Below are positions 1 through 12,907 of a DNA stretch of 64,000 nt, one piece after another (the stretch's first letter is position 1; each line of letters starts with the position of its first letter). The position numbers were made by a program, and so were the translations under genes. The notes under the pieces are model-generated. The model did not search any database. It had not been told where the DNA came from and saw nothing but the letters and a program-made list of their open reading frames with translations. This DNA is from Tamarix chinensis (taxonomy: Eukaryota; Streptophyta; Magnoliopsida; Caryophyllales; Tamaricaceae), in NCBI GenBank assembly GCA_030549775.1, contig CM060175.1:104080922-104144921 (forward strand), read 5' to 3'.

Positions 1-925
1 ATTGTACATATTTTCATCTTCTTCTTTTTTTGTGTTCATTATTCTACTAAAAAAGTTATCATTATTATACTAAAATTAATATTTTACTATTGTTACACAT
101 GTCTTTCACTTTTAATCTACTAAAATTTTAAGCTTTTTTTTTTTACTAGAAAAGAATGATAATTTTTTATTATAATCGTACTCATATTTCACCATAAAAT
201 TTTTAAAAATATATATATTTGTATAAATTTTTATTTATAGATAAAATTTGTAAAAATATTATCATATAATTTTCTTTAATTATTTATTTGATAATCATAC
301 AAATATCTAATTTAAAATAAAAATAAAAATTGGCGATACGATATTATCATCGTTCGCATAGTATACGACCTACGATCAGTTACATAATATAAATTACGAT
401 GAGAGTGAGACATGCTAGACGTGGAAAAATTCAAATATCAAACAACTCAGCAGCACTGCAGTAGATCAAAAAGCAACAAGCCGGATCGCTAATATTCTAC
501 AATTTCAACAACTTACTTGTAGAATACAATTCAACAAATTAGCAATAAAACCAACTAGCAAGTGGTATATATCAGTAAAAAGGGGGCCAGGGTTGAGCTT
601 CTAGAAGAAAAAAAAAAAAAAACTTAAGTTTCGATCGTTTTAATGGGGATGCTGTAGAGAGAGACTCAAGAATTTTTTGGGATACTTTTTTAGCCTACAA
701 AAATTATGCAAATTTTCTAAAAATGTGGCGCTCATGGAGGGGACGGCCGTTGGTCAAAGGTGGACGGTGAATGGCCATGGTGATGGGGAAATAGGGACGT
801 AGTCCAGATTCATCGTATCTTTTTTATTTTTATCCGGGTCTAAATTTAAATATGATTAAATAAATTTAAATATAAGTGTAGTTATTTTAAATTTAAATTC
901 AACTCATTAAATTAAATTAACATAT
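1..925. other. AT-rich intergenic spacer
   Basis: Mostly A/T homopolymer-like sequence. No coding frame, RNA gene or transposon end was recognised. Slightly more GC-rich patches at about 345-500 and 720-810 do not resolve into anything named. Confidence 0.5.
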
Positions 926-960
<35 letters not shown>

Positions 961-980
961 CAAAAACACATACACACACA
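926..980. repeat. Compound (TG)n(TA)n(CA)n microsatellite
   Basis: A TG run is followed by a long TA run and then a CA run. The TG arm is complementary to the CA arm, so the tract is self-complementary and could extrude as a cruciform. It lies about 550 bp upstream of the quinone reductase TATA box. Confidence 0.85.
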
Positions 981-1529
981 TTATTTTTATTTTTATCTTT
1001 TTTATCTTATTTAAATTCATATTTTATTTTATTTATAATTTAATATTATAAGTAATTTGTAAAATATTTAATTTTAAAGATACTAAAATACTATTTAAAA
1101 ATTTAAAATCACTACTTTACGACCATAGTATAAAATATAAATATATTAATATTTAACTAATTTTTATTTTTTTATTAAATAATTATTTGATCCATTTGTA
1201 ATTCGGCTAAGATTTATTCATCTGATATAGGCTTAGGTCTGAATCTAAATTTTTAGGCCTGACTGAATCAAGATGGTGTGAAAGTATCCACCGACAGCGA
1301 AAACGTGATAAAGCATGACAGTACTCTTACGTCACTCCGCGCTACCATTCTGCCCTCGACTTACGTCCATCTATCCGCTAGAGTAAAACTGTTACAAACT
1401 ACGTCGTTTCAATTCCGTTTTAGTCTCTGCCATCGCCATTTGCCGTATTCCATTCAAAAAGGCCAATTAGTCGTTCAATAATATCAAAGATGCAAAGTAA
1501 TCACTCAATTATCCTGTTAACCGGTAGTG

Positions 1530-1537
1530 TATATAAG
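1530..1537 (+). promoter_or_regulatory. TATA box of the quinone reductase gene
   Basis: TATATAAG stands 111 bp before the start codon at 1648, followed by a C/A- and GA-rich leader typical of a plant 5' UTR. The transcription start is inferred at about 1560. Upstream, ACGTCA (1329-1334, the reverse of TGACGT) and further ACGTC cores at about 1361 and 1401 could bind bZIP/TGA factors. That regulation is inference from short motifs only. Confidence 0.6.
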
Positions 1538-1647
1538 TCGGTCCTTTCTTCGTCAACAAAACACTCGAAACTCACCCCGCTCACCGAGAGAAAAGAGGAA
1601 AGAAGAGCCCCCATCGACGAATTCAAACGACTCTCTATACTTTCCAA

Positions 1648-4600
1648 ATGGCCGCCAAAGTCTACATTGTGTAAGCACTCTCTCCCTGTATTCTCCCTAT
1701 GTTCCCTTTGCTATACGTGAGCTTGGACATTGAACTCCTGATCGATCGTTTATTCTGTTGATATTAATCTCTAGAACACTTCAATCGCCATGATTTTACT
1801 AAATCAAATGAAAAGCTCTGATCCGATCGTTTCTGTGGTTGTTTTGTTTTTCAAAGAGCGGAAATTACTAAAAACAAAAAAAAACTGTCATCGTTTTTAG
1901 TTTTCTATATAGGGAGAAAACCGATTATCAATTGTTTACTTCAGTTGGTTGATCAATGGATTAAATCAGCTCTTATTAAATTTAGGAACGATCGTTTGTT
2001 AGAACGATTCACTGATTGCATTATCTGATAGTCTGCTAGTTCCTATTAGAGTTTGGATATTGGATGACAGAGTTATGCTAATCTTAATAATATATTCAAC
2101 AATTAGCTTCCAAATTATTATTATTATTATTATTGTGTGTGAGCATGTTCTAGTTCTTTCATGCTCATAAAACCCCTTTGAAAACTGATAGCTATATATT
2201 AGGTCTGAATCCATGCCTTTCCCTCCTTTCTTCTTCTTTAATTTTCAACTTTACTTAGAATCCTGTCATTTTAACTGACAAGTTCTTGTTCCTTTAGTTT
2301 TCAAGTAGCTCTATCGATTGACCTCTAGCCGAAGCCCAAATTTATTTGGAACTTCCTAGCTGCGAGATGGTCAATAAGAAGGTTTCATATTCTTTGAGAG
2401 CTGAAGCTATCGGTCCTTTTTGGATCATCATCTTTGACTTGCCTATTCTTTTGTGGAATTTCGGTGCTTGATCAGAGCTTTCTTCTGATTGGAAAATCTG
2501 TGATGTCCCACAAGTTCAAATTTACTATCTAGCTTTAACTCGCGTCTTTCCTTAGTATACGATAAGTAGCAATATCGATTTATTTTTATTGCTATTTGTT
2601 CAGAGAATGATGTATAACAATACTTCTATATCCCCTTTTTGTTCTTAGACCTTCATTTTGATACTTCATCTAGCGTGTGTTGCACAGGCTTTGCCAGCAA
2701 TAAGTTGTTGCAGCCTGTGCCTGCTTTTCTGCAGGAAAGTATAATAGAATTGACACTATAAATGAAGTTTCGTTACACTAGAATGAATAGAGTACTTAAA
2801 ATTATAATATTGAAATGGACATTCTGGTGTAGCTTCGATGAGTTTCCAACATTGTGACTATTCCACTGGTACTGTGAATCAACCTTGGAAGGCTTTTGGA
2901 AGCGATACGCCAAAGCAACAGTATAGATATATGGTTTGGTTCTGCCTCTTGTTATTTGCCTGTCAATGTGAGGCATAGTGTGTGCATGTGCGATACCATT
3001 TGTGTTTATAGTCTTAGAGGCCTGAGAATGTGCCCTGTCCTTGAATAGTTTTGGTCACCAACTACTCTTAACAGATCTAATTTATCACAAACCTTCTGAC
3101 GATAGTATCTGCTGGAGAATTAGCAGGCACATGTGGTTAGATGTTCCAGTGGAAGGAAGTCTTTTCCAGGATTTAGATACTAGCATGGATATTGTAGCAC
3201 AGCAATATGCCATTGCAAATGTTCCTACTTAAGAGTGAGTTTTTGTAGTAGTTTCAATTGAATGGCTTGATAGAGGCATATGGAGTTCCGTAGAGGTTTG
3301 GCCTTAGAAATGTAAGTTCTTCTATGATGTTGCCTTACTTCCATATGAGTGGCATATATAGTTTAAGCTACATTATCGCATGCGAGATATGACAGAGATG
3401 CAGATTGCCTTTTCGATCACATTGTGCCATCCTCATGCTTCATGGTTCTCAATTTTGTTCTCTGGACCACAAATGCGTTGTGTTGACCATACAAATGCTT
3501 GGGCCATTTGTATTATACAACTACCCATGGGATAAACAACAAAATGAAACTTACAATCCGAGCAGGAGAAGTAACAAGACTTCTGCTCTGCAGAGGACTC
3601 TAATATATTTCCTTATGATGGTAAGGCCTTAGAAGTGAGTCATATTTATCTGCTGCAGGTACTATTCCATGTATGGACATGTAGACAGGCTGGCCCAAGA
3701 GATTGCCAAAGGTGCCTCATCAGTGGAAGGCGTAGAGGTCAAGTTATGGCAGGTATATTGGGCCATGAGCCATTTTTTTCTCATTGAAAAGATTTCTTAG
3801 GCATGTTTCATTGACTTGCGACTTGCATGCATTTGTTTTCTTCATTTGCCACTGATAAAATGCTTTGGTCTTGCAAAATCTTCGTGCTAATAATTTCTTA
3901 AGACTAGTGTTATTTGGCTTCCCATCATGCTCATTTTGGACTAAGGGACTTTCTAGACTAAATATTTGATTCTGGACTTAATGGATTAAAATTATGACTT
4001 TACTGCCTCATGTAAGAAAATTTCTAGAAAATCTGGTTGCATGCATGTTGAAAGTTGTCTGTTTCATGTTATGACGGACCCACGGAATAAAATTGCGGTT
4101 GCGGTCGTAGTATCGAAACACCGCGGACGATAAATTATGTACCGTGGTCGTCGCGATGTGAATTTTTATTTTTATTTCTCCATACACTATAATTATTTTT
4201 TATTGATCATTTAAATATAAAAATTTAATAAACTAGTATTTTATATTATATTAGAAGTATTTAAATGAGTCATTATGTGTGAAATTATCCTAATAACTCT
4301 AAATTTACCTTGGAATGAAAAAAAGACATGTTATTATGTGGTAGATGTGAATGTACTAAATAGCAATACTTTATTAGAATTCAATATAGTAAATGAAAAA
4401 GAAAAAATGATCATGAATGCTTTTTTTTTTCAATAGATTTGGAAATTTTTAATAAATTGCTAATTTAGTGGTGATATTTTCTAATTTATCGGAGATACCG
4501 ATTTACCAGCAATTTAGATAAAGTGTGAAATTTTAAAACCGTCATGTTTCGCTAATTTTGTATCGCGACAAACCAAAAAACCTCTAAATAGCATCCACTA

Positions 4601-6396
4601 TGCTATAGCGAATTAGCGACACCACTATTTAATTGTATGGATGGATCATTTAGTGAGCCTTGTTTTGAAGATCACATTCAGCATGTTCAACACTATGATG
4701 TTTGCTTATGTTCAAAGTAAATTATGGGAAAGGCTAAAATTATTAGATAATGATTTCAGACTATACTTAGTTGCATGAACTTCAGAACTTTCGTGAATTT
4801 GTGCATCCAATAATATTTATAAAATAATGGTCTTCCCATGTTTCAGTTTAGGTGCTTTGAGCTTTCAGAAGAGCTCTTAGAACATCGCACAGGCCATAGT
4901 GACCTAAAACTAGGTTCCACTAAGTTCAGCACTCCTTTTATTCTATTGATAGACTCTTAGATCCATTGCAGAACGGAAAACTGGCTGTAAATGAGCTGGA
5001 TATTTGAATTCCTTGGACATATCGTCCAAAAAATAGAAAAAACATGCTTTTTATGGCTTTATTCTGCAGAAAGGTTTGTAAAAGGTCCCTGGAATTCAAT
5101 CCCCTGCATATATCCAGTATTGGGCGATTGGAGGATTATCAGGAAAGAGGTTATCCATTCTTAACGTGGGAAAATGCTGAAGGATATACCTTTGTTCCTC
5201 ATGGAATCTTGTCATTCTTGAGGACCTCATCCACTTTAGTGGTTTTGGTTCCAAAAACTTCTTACTTTTTTCAATTTTCACGTTTTCTTTTCATGAAATA
5301 AAACAGCTGATAATGTAATAATCGCAAGAAATAGTGTCTAATAGCTCTCAGCAATTACCAAGGAAACTCAACACAGTCAGACCCCCTCTTTATACTGCCC
5401 TTTCGCTGGAGTTAGTTGAAATAGCAATTGAAAAGGCGCGTCAGTAGTCTTATGTTGCATAAAAGAATTGATGATCGGCTGGAGCTTGGAAGAAAGTAAA
5501 CTTATGAGAAGTTAGCATCTGACACCTGTGTAAATGTGTTTCTTGAATTCTTGGTTATTCTTTGTAACTTATTGTTGCATTTTGGAATAAATATCTGGTT
5601 CACATTTGGTAATACAATGTTGTTAGTACTCGGTCATGCACATTTTTTGGGCATGCATTGCTTCATCCCAACTCTGTTCTACCAGCAGTGGGATTCTGTA
5701 ACTTGTAGAAGATCCTGTGTCCAGGCTTCTTAAATGCTCGTGTAGCATACATTAGTTTGGAGGATAACGAGCACTTACGAATTGTGTTGATGGCTTTGGG
5801 GATACAAAACAGGTCCCTGAAACACTATCAGATGATGTACTGGCCAAGATGAGTGCACCCCCTAAAAACGATGTCACCATCATTACTCCCAACGAACTTT
5901 CAGAGGCTGATGGTTTTATTTTTGGCTTCCCAACAAGATTTGGGATGATGGCTGCCCAATTCAAGGCTTTCCTAGATGCGACTGGCAGTCTATGGAGAAC
6001 CCAACAGCTTGCAGGAAAGCCCGCTGGCATATTTTTCAGCACTGGCTCTCAAGGTGGTGGGCAGGAGACTACAGCGTAAGTTCTTATATAAAAGAACGTT
6101 CATGATCAAGCCTCAATTTCATTTAAGAGAAGTATTCATCTGTTTTATGGAATATATACAGGTTGACTGCTGTTACCCAGCTGGTTCACCACGGCATGAT
6201 TTATGTCCCTATTGGGTATACATTTGGTGCTGGCATGTTTGAAATGGATCAAGTGAAGGGTGGAAGCCCATATGGAGCCGGAACTCTAGCTGGAGATGGG
6301 TCTAGACAGCCAACAGAGCTTGAATTGGAGCAGGCTTTTCACCAAGGCAAGTGTGTTGCGACTGTCACAAAGAAGCTAAAAGGATCACCGGCATAA
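1648..6396 (+). CDS. FQR1: NAD(P)H:quinone oxidoreductase, FQR1/WrbA type (4 exons)
   Basis: Exons 1648-1670, 3659-3752, 5813-6075 and 6162-6396 join in phase (615 nt, 204 aa, the usual plant FQR1 length). All introns are GT-AG. Family knowledge: an FMN-dependent, flavodoxin-fold enzyme that reduces quinones by two electrons with NAD(P)H, avoiding semiquinone radicals; plant members are cytosolic or plasma-membrane associated and auxin- or stress-responsive. Seen in the protein: an FMN phosphate loop YSMYGHV near residues 10-16, the [16 protein letters not shown] segment at 79-94, [12 protein letters not shown] at 115-126, and [17 protein letters not shown] at 135-151. The start is the only Met ahead of the conserved KVYIVYYS strand; exon 1 codes for under eight residues. 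Introns 1 and 2 are about 2 kb each. The frame has no break, so it is probably functional. It could equally be called FQR1-like, since paralogues are common. Confidence 0.95.
4070..4625. other. Possible transposon remnant inside intron 2 of the quinone reductase gene
   Basis: A block within intron 2 has CG-containing ends (around 4078-4160 and 4545-4620) and an AT-rich centre, unlike the surrounding intron. Words such as GCGGT, TCGCGA and TAGCGAATTAGCGACACC suggest transposon termini. I could not pair the ends into convincing terminal inverted repeats, so the class is open. Confidence 0.3.
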
Positions 6397-7553
6397 ATGA
6401 TTGCCGCTACTACAAAGGCATACAGCTTGGGTGACATACTCTTAGCAGCATTTGTCTTGCAACTATAATTTCTGTTTTGATGTTCCTTATTTTCGTCGTC
6501 ATATGTGATTGATGCTTTAGGATGTCTTCTATTCATTATAGTGGTCCATAGTTTATGATGTTGAAAAGTTTGCATGTTTGTCAATATGTACCACATTGTT
6601 GCTTAACACAATCTATCTTCATTTCACCATCAACCTTCCTGATTTTTGTCAGTGGCTCGCTGTATCTATAAATTGTATGATCTTCTTGTCTATTATGGTG
6701 AATACTATAGTTAACTGTCTTTGAAAAAGAATGTTTGTATTTTCCATGAAGCTACTGAATCTGAAAACGGAGATTTACGCGCAAGTACTGATGTCTGATT
6801 CAGAATTGAAATTTAATCATCAAACTATTCTGTTTTGAAACCTCTGACATGAGAGTGAAGAAGAATGCATATAAAGCCTTGTTTGGAAATGCTATTGGTT
6901 CCGGCTACGTAGAGGCGCCTCTTTTTCAGATATTACGGTAGATAATACTTGGTGGTGTGGTTGTAGCCTATAGATAATTTAAACCCTTTTATAATCAATT
7001 ATAGTATTGGTAAATAAGGATTTTATTCTATACTGGAAATTAAGAGGATTTGTCTCTATTTAACTAGTTCATAAATAATAAAAATAAATTAATAAATAAA
7101 AACTCTAAATCACATACGAATAAATAGTAAAAAAAATACAATAATGAAGGATTTAAAAATAGAAAATGATAAAAGTAATAAATATAATAAAAATAATAGA
7201 TAACTACATATATGATAAATGTGCTGGAAAAATTAAAATCTACAACTAGATTATGTCAAAATATAATAATAATTTGTAAGTCATATTTTAATAATGAAAA
7301 GAAAACTAACCAAGTTGTAAGAAAAAGCATGTTATATACCTTATATTACTTTTCTAAAATAATTAATATGACAAAATATCAATATTAAATCATATTAAGC
7401 ACAAGAGGAAGGATGTCGATCTAAGTACCCATACTAGTACAATAAGCATGTCTAGTTGTATTTATCTCCTTTGACCCACACGTATCTAAACGTTCAACTA
7501 CTTCAGTTAGAATTACAAAACTATTAGATGAGTTGTTATTTAATATAGTTGTA

Positions 7554-7593
<40 letters not shown>

Positions 7594-8308
7594 TAGCATA
7601 TTTATATGGCCACCTAATAGGCATATAATCCTACACATTGTTACTATGAGAAAATCATAACGAGGCATACACCATATAAATCATATTTGATAGAATTATA
7701 TATATAAACGATAGTAATTAAAATAGAGTCAAAGAACAATCTCATAAAATAAAGAAAAATAATATTCTATCTCAAACCATAGTCTAGATTTTCAATCTAT
7801 TCCCCAACAATATATAATTATCCAGTCATAATAATTAAATTAATTACATAAAAATATATATTAAAAATATATATTAAAAATATATATCAGAAATAGAAAA
7901 AGAAATAACCAAAATTAATTATGGATAAAAGTTCAATAATTTATTCAGATAAAAATTGATTAATTTCATCTAAAATAAATTTTTTGTCTTTCCTTTTTTC
8001 TCCCACTCGACTTGAAATTCCATGTTGTTCTACTTTTTCTATGTATCCCTTGGTGGCTCTTTCTCTCTCTCCCTCTCTCCCTCTCTCTTTCCTCTACCGC
8101 CATCAGATGCCGTGTCAACCTTTTGATCTCTCTTGCTAATTGTTCGCTCCCTTTTTGCCCTCTCTCTTTCTTTCTATTGCTCTCTTTCGCCGTCAAATGC
8201 TGTGCTAGCCTTCTGCCAGGCAGACTGTTGTTTTTCCCCTTGACTCTATCTTACTTTTATAATTTTTTTTCTTTTTAGCAGCCGTCAGCTATTGCGATCT
8301 TCTGTGGC
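6397..8308. other. 3' flank of the quinone reductase gene and spacer
   Basis: The 3' UTR of the + strand gene probably runs from 6397 to about 6700. Then comes AT-rich spacer with a (TA)n tract at 7557-7591. From about 7980 to 8300 there is a C/T-rich segment with a (CT)n stretch and loosely repeated phrases around CGCCATCAGATGC and CGCCGTCAAATGC. Reading frames there are by-products of the CT bias. No gene was recognised. Confidence 0.5.
7557..7591. repeat. (TA)n microsatellite
   Basis: Uninterrupted TA dinucleotide run seen directly. Confidence 0.9.
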
Positions 8309-8330
8309 TAAGGACGTAAATGGGATAGGT
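8309..8330 (+). repeat. Left terminal inverted repeat of the hAT element
   Basis: Pairs with 17215-17236. About four mismatches over the outer 20 bases. Confidence 0.65.
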
Positions 8331-9755
8331 TTTATCTGATACCCGATGGATATAATTAGACGAATATATAAACAAATATGGATAGACAGATACGGGTACG
8401 GATACGAAGAAGGAGAAAAAAATCCATCGGGTTCGGGTACGGATACAGGTAACGGGTCTCCATATTCGTACCCGCATCTATATCCATATCCGTATCTGTA
8501 CCCGCCTCCATTTCTCCGATATAAAATTACTTTTTTTACCCTTCATACATATAACATAATTAATATATTTCTTAAGGTTATAATAGTAATTACGTCAAAA
8601 TCCTAATACTCTATTAAATCTAAATTAGATAATTAGATTATATTATTTTTAATAATATATTTTTAATACGTCAACAAAATTTGTATAATAAAAATTTTCC
8701 CTCGACTCAACCGTCATCTCTCCTCTTCTTTGTCGACCTCCCCTCGCCCCTCATTCCTAATCCTCAACCTCCTCCTAGGCTCCCACTACTTCAGTCATCC
8801 AACAACCTGTGAGTCTGCGACCTAAGCACCACCACACCAGACCAACCTCCCTACTCCATCATCCAGTCACCCTATCGTCCCTCCTCGCTTGAGTTGCCTC
8901 AACTTCTCAACGGGCTCGACCCTACCAGCTGCCCTATGTTGCCTAGTCTATCTCTTATTGTGTCAACCCACTGAGTTCCGTCAATAGTCGTTATAGCGTT
9001 GCTTTCCCCGTCACTTGTTCTATTTTCTTCCTCTATTCCAGATCGGCCCCGTCATTACTATCTCCATCGACTAACATTGCTCCCAACATCGCCAACTTCA
9101 ACTGTTTCTCCTCAAACTCAATCGCAGGTTGTTCTTCATCTCCTTACCCTTCTCCGTTTCTCTGTCTATTGTGTAACTTGTGTCGCATCCTTGTAGTTGG
9201 CAGTTGCTGGCCCTTCTCTATCCATCCTTTGCCCTGCGTTTGGTAACAGGTATATGTTTCGGCCCTTTCAGGAGCCTTGCTAAAACTTTTTCCATTTTCA
9301 TGAATCGTGTATCTGAAATGGCTTATGGTTCACTTATAGTTGTTTTGGCTGCTGATTAGGTTACGAAATTATAATTAGCTTATGGTTCGACTATATACTT
9401 GTAGTTCGTGTGTATAATTAATTTTCTGGTTGTTTTGGTTGCACTAATATTTATCTGAAATGGTTGTGGGGTGTGATTATGTTATGAGAATTGAACTATT
9501 TGAGATAATTAGATAATTAGGTTCTGAGATTTGAACTGAAAATGAAATATCTGGCATTTGAGATCAAGAAATCAAACCAGGAAAAAAATTACAAGTTACG
9601 TAGGTTGTTATATTTGTTTAATGTTGTGAGATATGAACTATTTGAGATCTAGGTAATTAGGTTCTTTATTATAATACCTTATACAATAACTAATTAAGAG
9701 AAAGTAAATATTATGCTTTCTTGTTGTGTAGCGTTTGGAATTATTAATTAGCTTG

Positions 9756-11879
9756 ATGGCATCAAGTAGCCAACCTAATACTAATTCACAAAATCTACCA
9801 CCATATTCTTCCGGCGCAGCTAGTAACCCTACACCTAGTGAACCATCAACCAATGAGGAGGTAGAAGAAGTGAATCCATTTTCTTTAGTGAAAAAAAAGA
9901 AAGAAAACTTTAGTTGTTTGGGATTACTTTAACGCGGTAGAAATTAATGGTTTGAAAAAAGCAATTTGTAAATGTTATAATAAGAGTTTGAACGGTGATC
10001 CAAAAAATGGTATTTCTCATTTGCATGATCACATGAAGAAATGCGTACGTTTAAGGCCTATATGAGGGGTAGGACAAACTAAGTTGAGTTTTAATCAGAA
10101 GGGAAAAGGAAAAGGAAAGCTTATGGTTGTGGAATTTAATCAAGAAGTTGCAAGGTGTGAGCTATGTAATATGGTAGTTATACATGAGTATCCACTTTGT
10201 ATAGTGGAACATGAAGGCTTTAGAAGATATTTACCAGCTCTTCAACCATCATTTAAAATGACTTCAAGGAATACTCTGCGAAGCGATATTTTTAAGTTGT
10301 TTGAATATAAAAAAGACAAAACAATGTCATTGTTGAGTAGTAACAAAAGTTGAGTTTCAATCACAACAGATATGTGGATATATCAGAATAAAAAAAAAGG
10401 TTTCATGGCTATCACGACTCACTGGCTTGATAATCATTGGACCTTGAAAAGTCGAATAATAAGGTATACTAAATTTATATTCATCTAGAGTTCTAAAATA
10501 TTAATATTATGTAATTATATGTTGTTCTTTGGTTTATTTGTTGTATCATTGTATTTTGTTGAAGGTTTGTCTATGTTTCAAGTCCACATACATATAAGGT
10601 TATGTGTGATATTTTGGTCAATTGTTTGATGGAATGGAATATTGATTCAAAACTTACTACATTAACCGTCGATAATTGTACCACCAATGATGCATTGATC
10701 GGAGATTTGAAAAATAGATTTGAGTCAAAGTGTTTTTTATTGCATGGGAGATATTTTCATATGCGTTGTGCTGCTCATGTGCTTATTATTATTGTTAGCT
10801 ATGGTATGGAGATCATTCAAAAAGCTATTGAGAACATACATGAGAGTGTGATGTATTGGAAAGCCATACAAAAAAGGCTTGAAAAGTTTATGGAGGTTTA
10901 TCATCAAAAAGAAATTTCGTATAGTAGAGCATTAACACATGATTGTAGGACAAGATGGAATTCTACATTTGTTATGCTTGATGTTGCTCTAATGTATGAA
11001 GATGTGTTTTCTCGCTCGGCACGGTTGGAATCTAATTTTAATTGTTGTCCTACAAGTGATGAATGGGATTTGGCTCAATCTATTTGTGAGAGATTGTCAT
11101 TATTTTATGATGTCACTTTGATATTTTCTAGGAGTAGATATCCTACTGTCAATTTATACTTTCCCAAGGTTTGTGAAGTTAGAATGTCCTTAATTGAATG
11201 GTCTCTTGATCAAGATGAAATTATTAGTGGTATGGAAACAAAATTGATAGAAAATTTTGACAAATATTGGGGTGTGATTCATGAAATGATGGTTATAGCA
11301 ACTATTTTGGATCTAAGGTATAAATTGAAGTTGCAAGAGTATTATTATTCTAACATTTATGGGAGCACCTATGGTGAAGAGGTAGATAATGTTCGTAAAA
11401 TATGTTATGAATTGTTTCATGAGTATAAGGAGAAGTATAAGCATAGGAAGAGAAGTTCATCAATATCACGTGATTCCAGTGTTAGTAGTCAAATTTGTGG
11501 TTCAAGTGTTAGTAGTGTGATTTTGGGTTCTAGAGTCTCTCTTAAGTTTCATTATAATCAGTGGTTGGTGAACCAAGACATGACTAGTGCGCCACAGAAG
11601 ATCGAGTTAGATTGTTATTTGGAGGAGCCTGTGATACCACAGATGGACAACTTTGATGTATTATCATGGTGGAAGACAAATACCAAGTATCCAATTTTAC
11701 AACAAATGGCCAGGAACATACTTGCCATCCCTATTTCTACAGTTGCTTCTGAGTCAGCTTATAGCACAAGTGGGAGATTTGTAAGTCCTCATCACAACCG
11801 ATTACACCCAAAGACTCTAGAAGCATTAATGTGTTATAGAGATTGGCTTTGGGCTACTATAAGGGATGAAGGTAATTGA
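9756..11879 (+). pseudogene. hAT transposase with BED zinc finger, N-terminal part broken
   Basis: Family: BED zinc finger, RNase H-like catalytic core split by an insertion, and C-terminal hAT dimerisation domain; it binds the element ends and cuts and pastes them. Seen here: the start at 9756; a frame change at the A-run near 9889-9906; a BED-like segment at about 9925-10060 ending SHLHDHMKKC but with CxC where CxxC is expected; an in-frame TGA near 10062; and a TGA at 10351-10353 inside a conserved VSITTDMW context. An intron at 10464-10564 (GT-AG) restores the frame. From 10602 to 11879 the frame is open for 425 codons, with TVDNCTTND, the RTRWNST core and a full dimerisation domain ending near RLHPKTLEALMCYRDWLW. 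The TGA stop at 11877-11879 belongs to the inserted LTR; the uninterrupted frame would have gone on for eight codons (16335-16358) to TAA. Confidence 0.85.
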
Positions 11880-12899
11880 AATGCCCCAAAAATTCTAATT
11901 TTAAGAATTATAGTTAAATAAGATTTTATTAGAAAAATTTATTAAATAAGATATTTTTATTAAAATAAAAGGGAATTAGTTAGGTCAAATTAAGAAGAAA
12001 TTTATAAGTATTTTAATTAGGAGAAATTTGGGTATTTTAGCTAATTAAGGATTTTATTTTGAAAAATAATTAAATTAATTATTTTATTTAAACTAAGAAG
12101 AAGAAAATAGTTTCAAATTAATAGGAATTTTATAAATAATTTAATTGGAAAAAATTTGGGTTTTTTGCTAATTAAAATAGAATTTATGAAAAACCTTTCA
12201 AAAACCTAAATTAAGCTAAAAAGGGATTTAAATATTATTTTATTTAAATATTATTATTTTTAAATATCTCAAATATTTTAATTAATTTAATTGACCATAA
12301 TCCACCTATTTTTCTTTCTCCCTTTTTTCTTTTTTCCTTTTTCTTTCCTTTTTCTTTCTTTTTCTTTCTTCTTCTTTTCTTTTTCTTCCTCCTTACCCCG
12401 ATTAGGCATGTTCGTGGCCCAATCCTCCTATTTCTTTTTCTCCTCCTATCGCAGCTCGTTTCCTTCTTTTTCTTTCTTCAACGTGGCCCAAAACAAAACA
12501 CCGCGTTTTGTTTAAAACGTACCCCATCGCCGCCCGGTCGGCTCTCTCTTCTTTTCCTTTTCTCTTCCTCAGCCGGCCATTCCAGCCTTTTCTTTCTTCT
12601 TCTTCCTTCCTCCTCCCCCGTCGTCGATGACCTACAACAATGCTGCCCAATGCCTTGGTTTTTCATCGCCGGCCATGCTCCTTTGACTGGCCATTACTCC
12701 TATTTTTCTTCCCCCTGACTCGTAGACTACCTTGACCTACCCCAGCTCCCTTCCTTTTCGCACACGCTCTTCTTTTTAGCCAATCAACCTTGCTACGCTC
12801 GACCTAGATTTTCGCCGGCCAAATGACACCGCCGGTGACCCTAACCCTACCTTCCCTATTCCCTCATCGTCCCCCTGACCCTATCCTCTCCTTTTACTC

Positions 12900-12907
12900 T
12901 ATAAATA
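12900..12907 (+). promoter_or_regulatory. TATA box inside the solo LTR
   Basis: TATAAATA is followed by a C-rich, pyrimidine-heavy leader-like stretch, as expected for the U3/R boundary of an LTR read on +. The transcription start is inferred at about 12930. Confidence 0.5.

Noticed and set aside
1490..1733. Short + frames over the quinone reductase leader
   Set aside because: They cover the 5' UTR and first exon; the real start at 1648 and the exon 1 splice donor explain the region.
5752..6042. 96-codon minus-strand frame opposite exon 3 of the quinone reductase
   Set aside because: It is a shadow of the conserved coding exon on the other strand and has no domain of its own.
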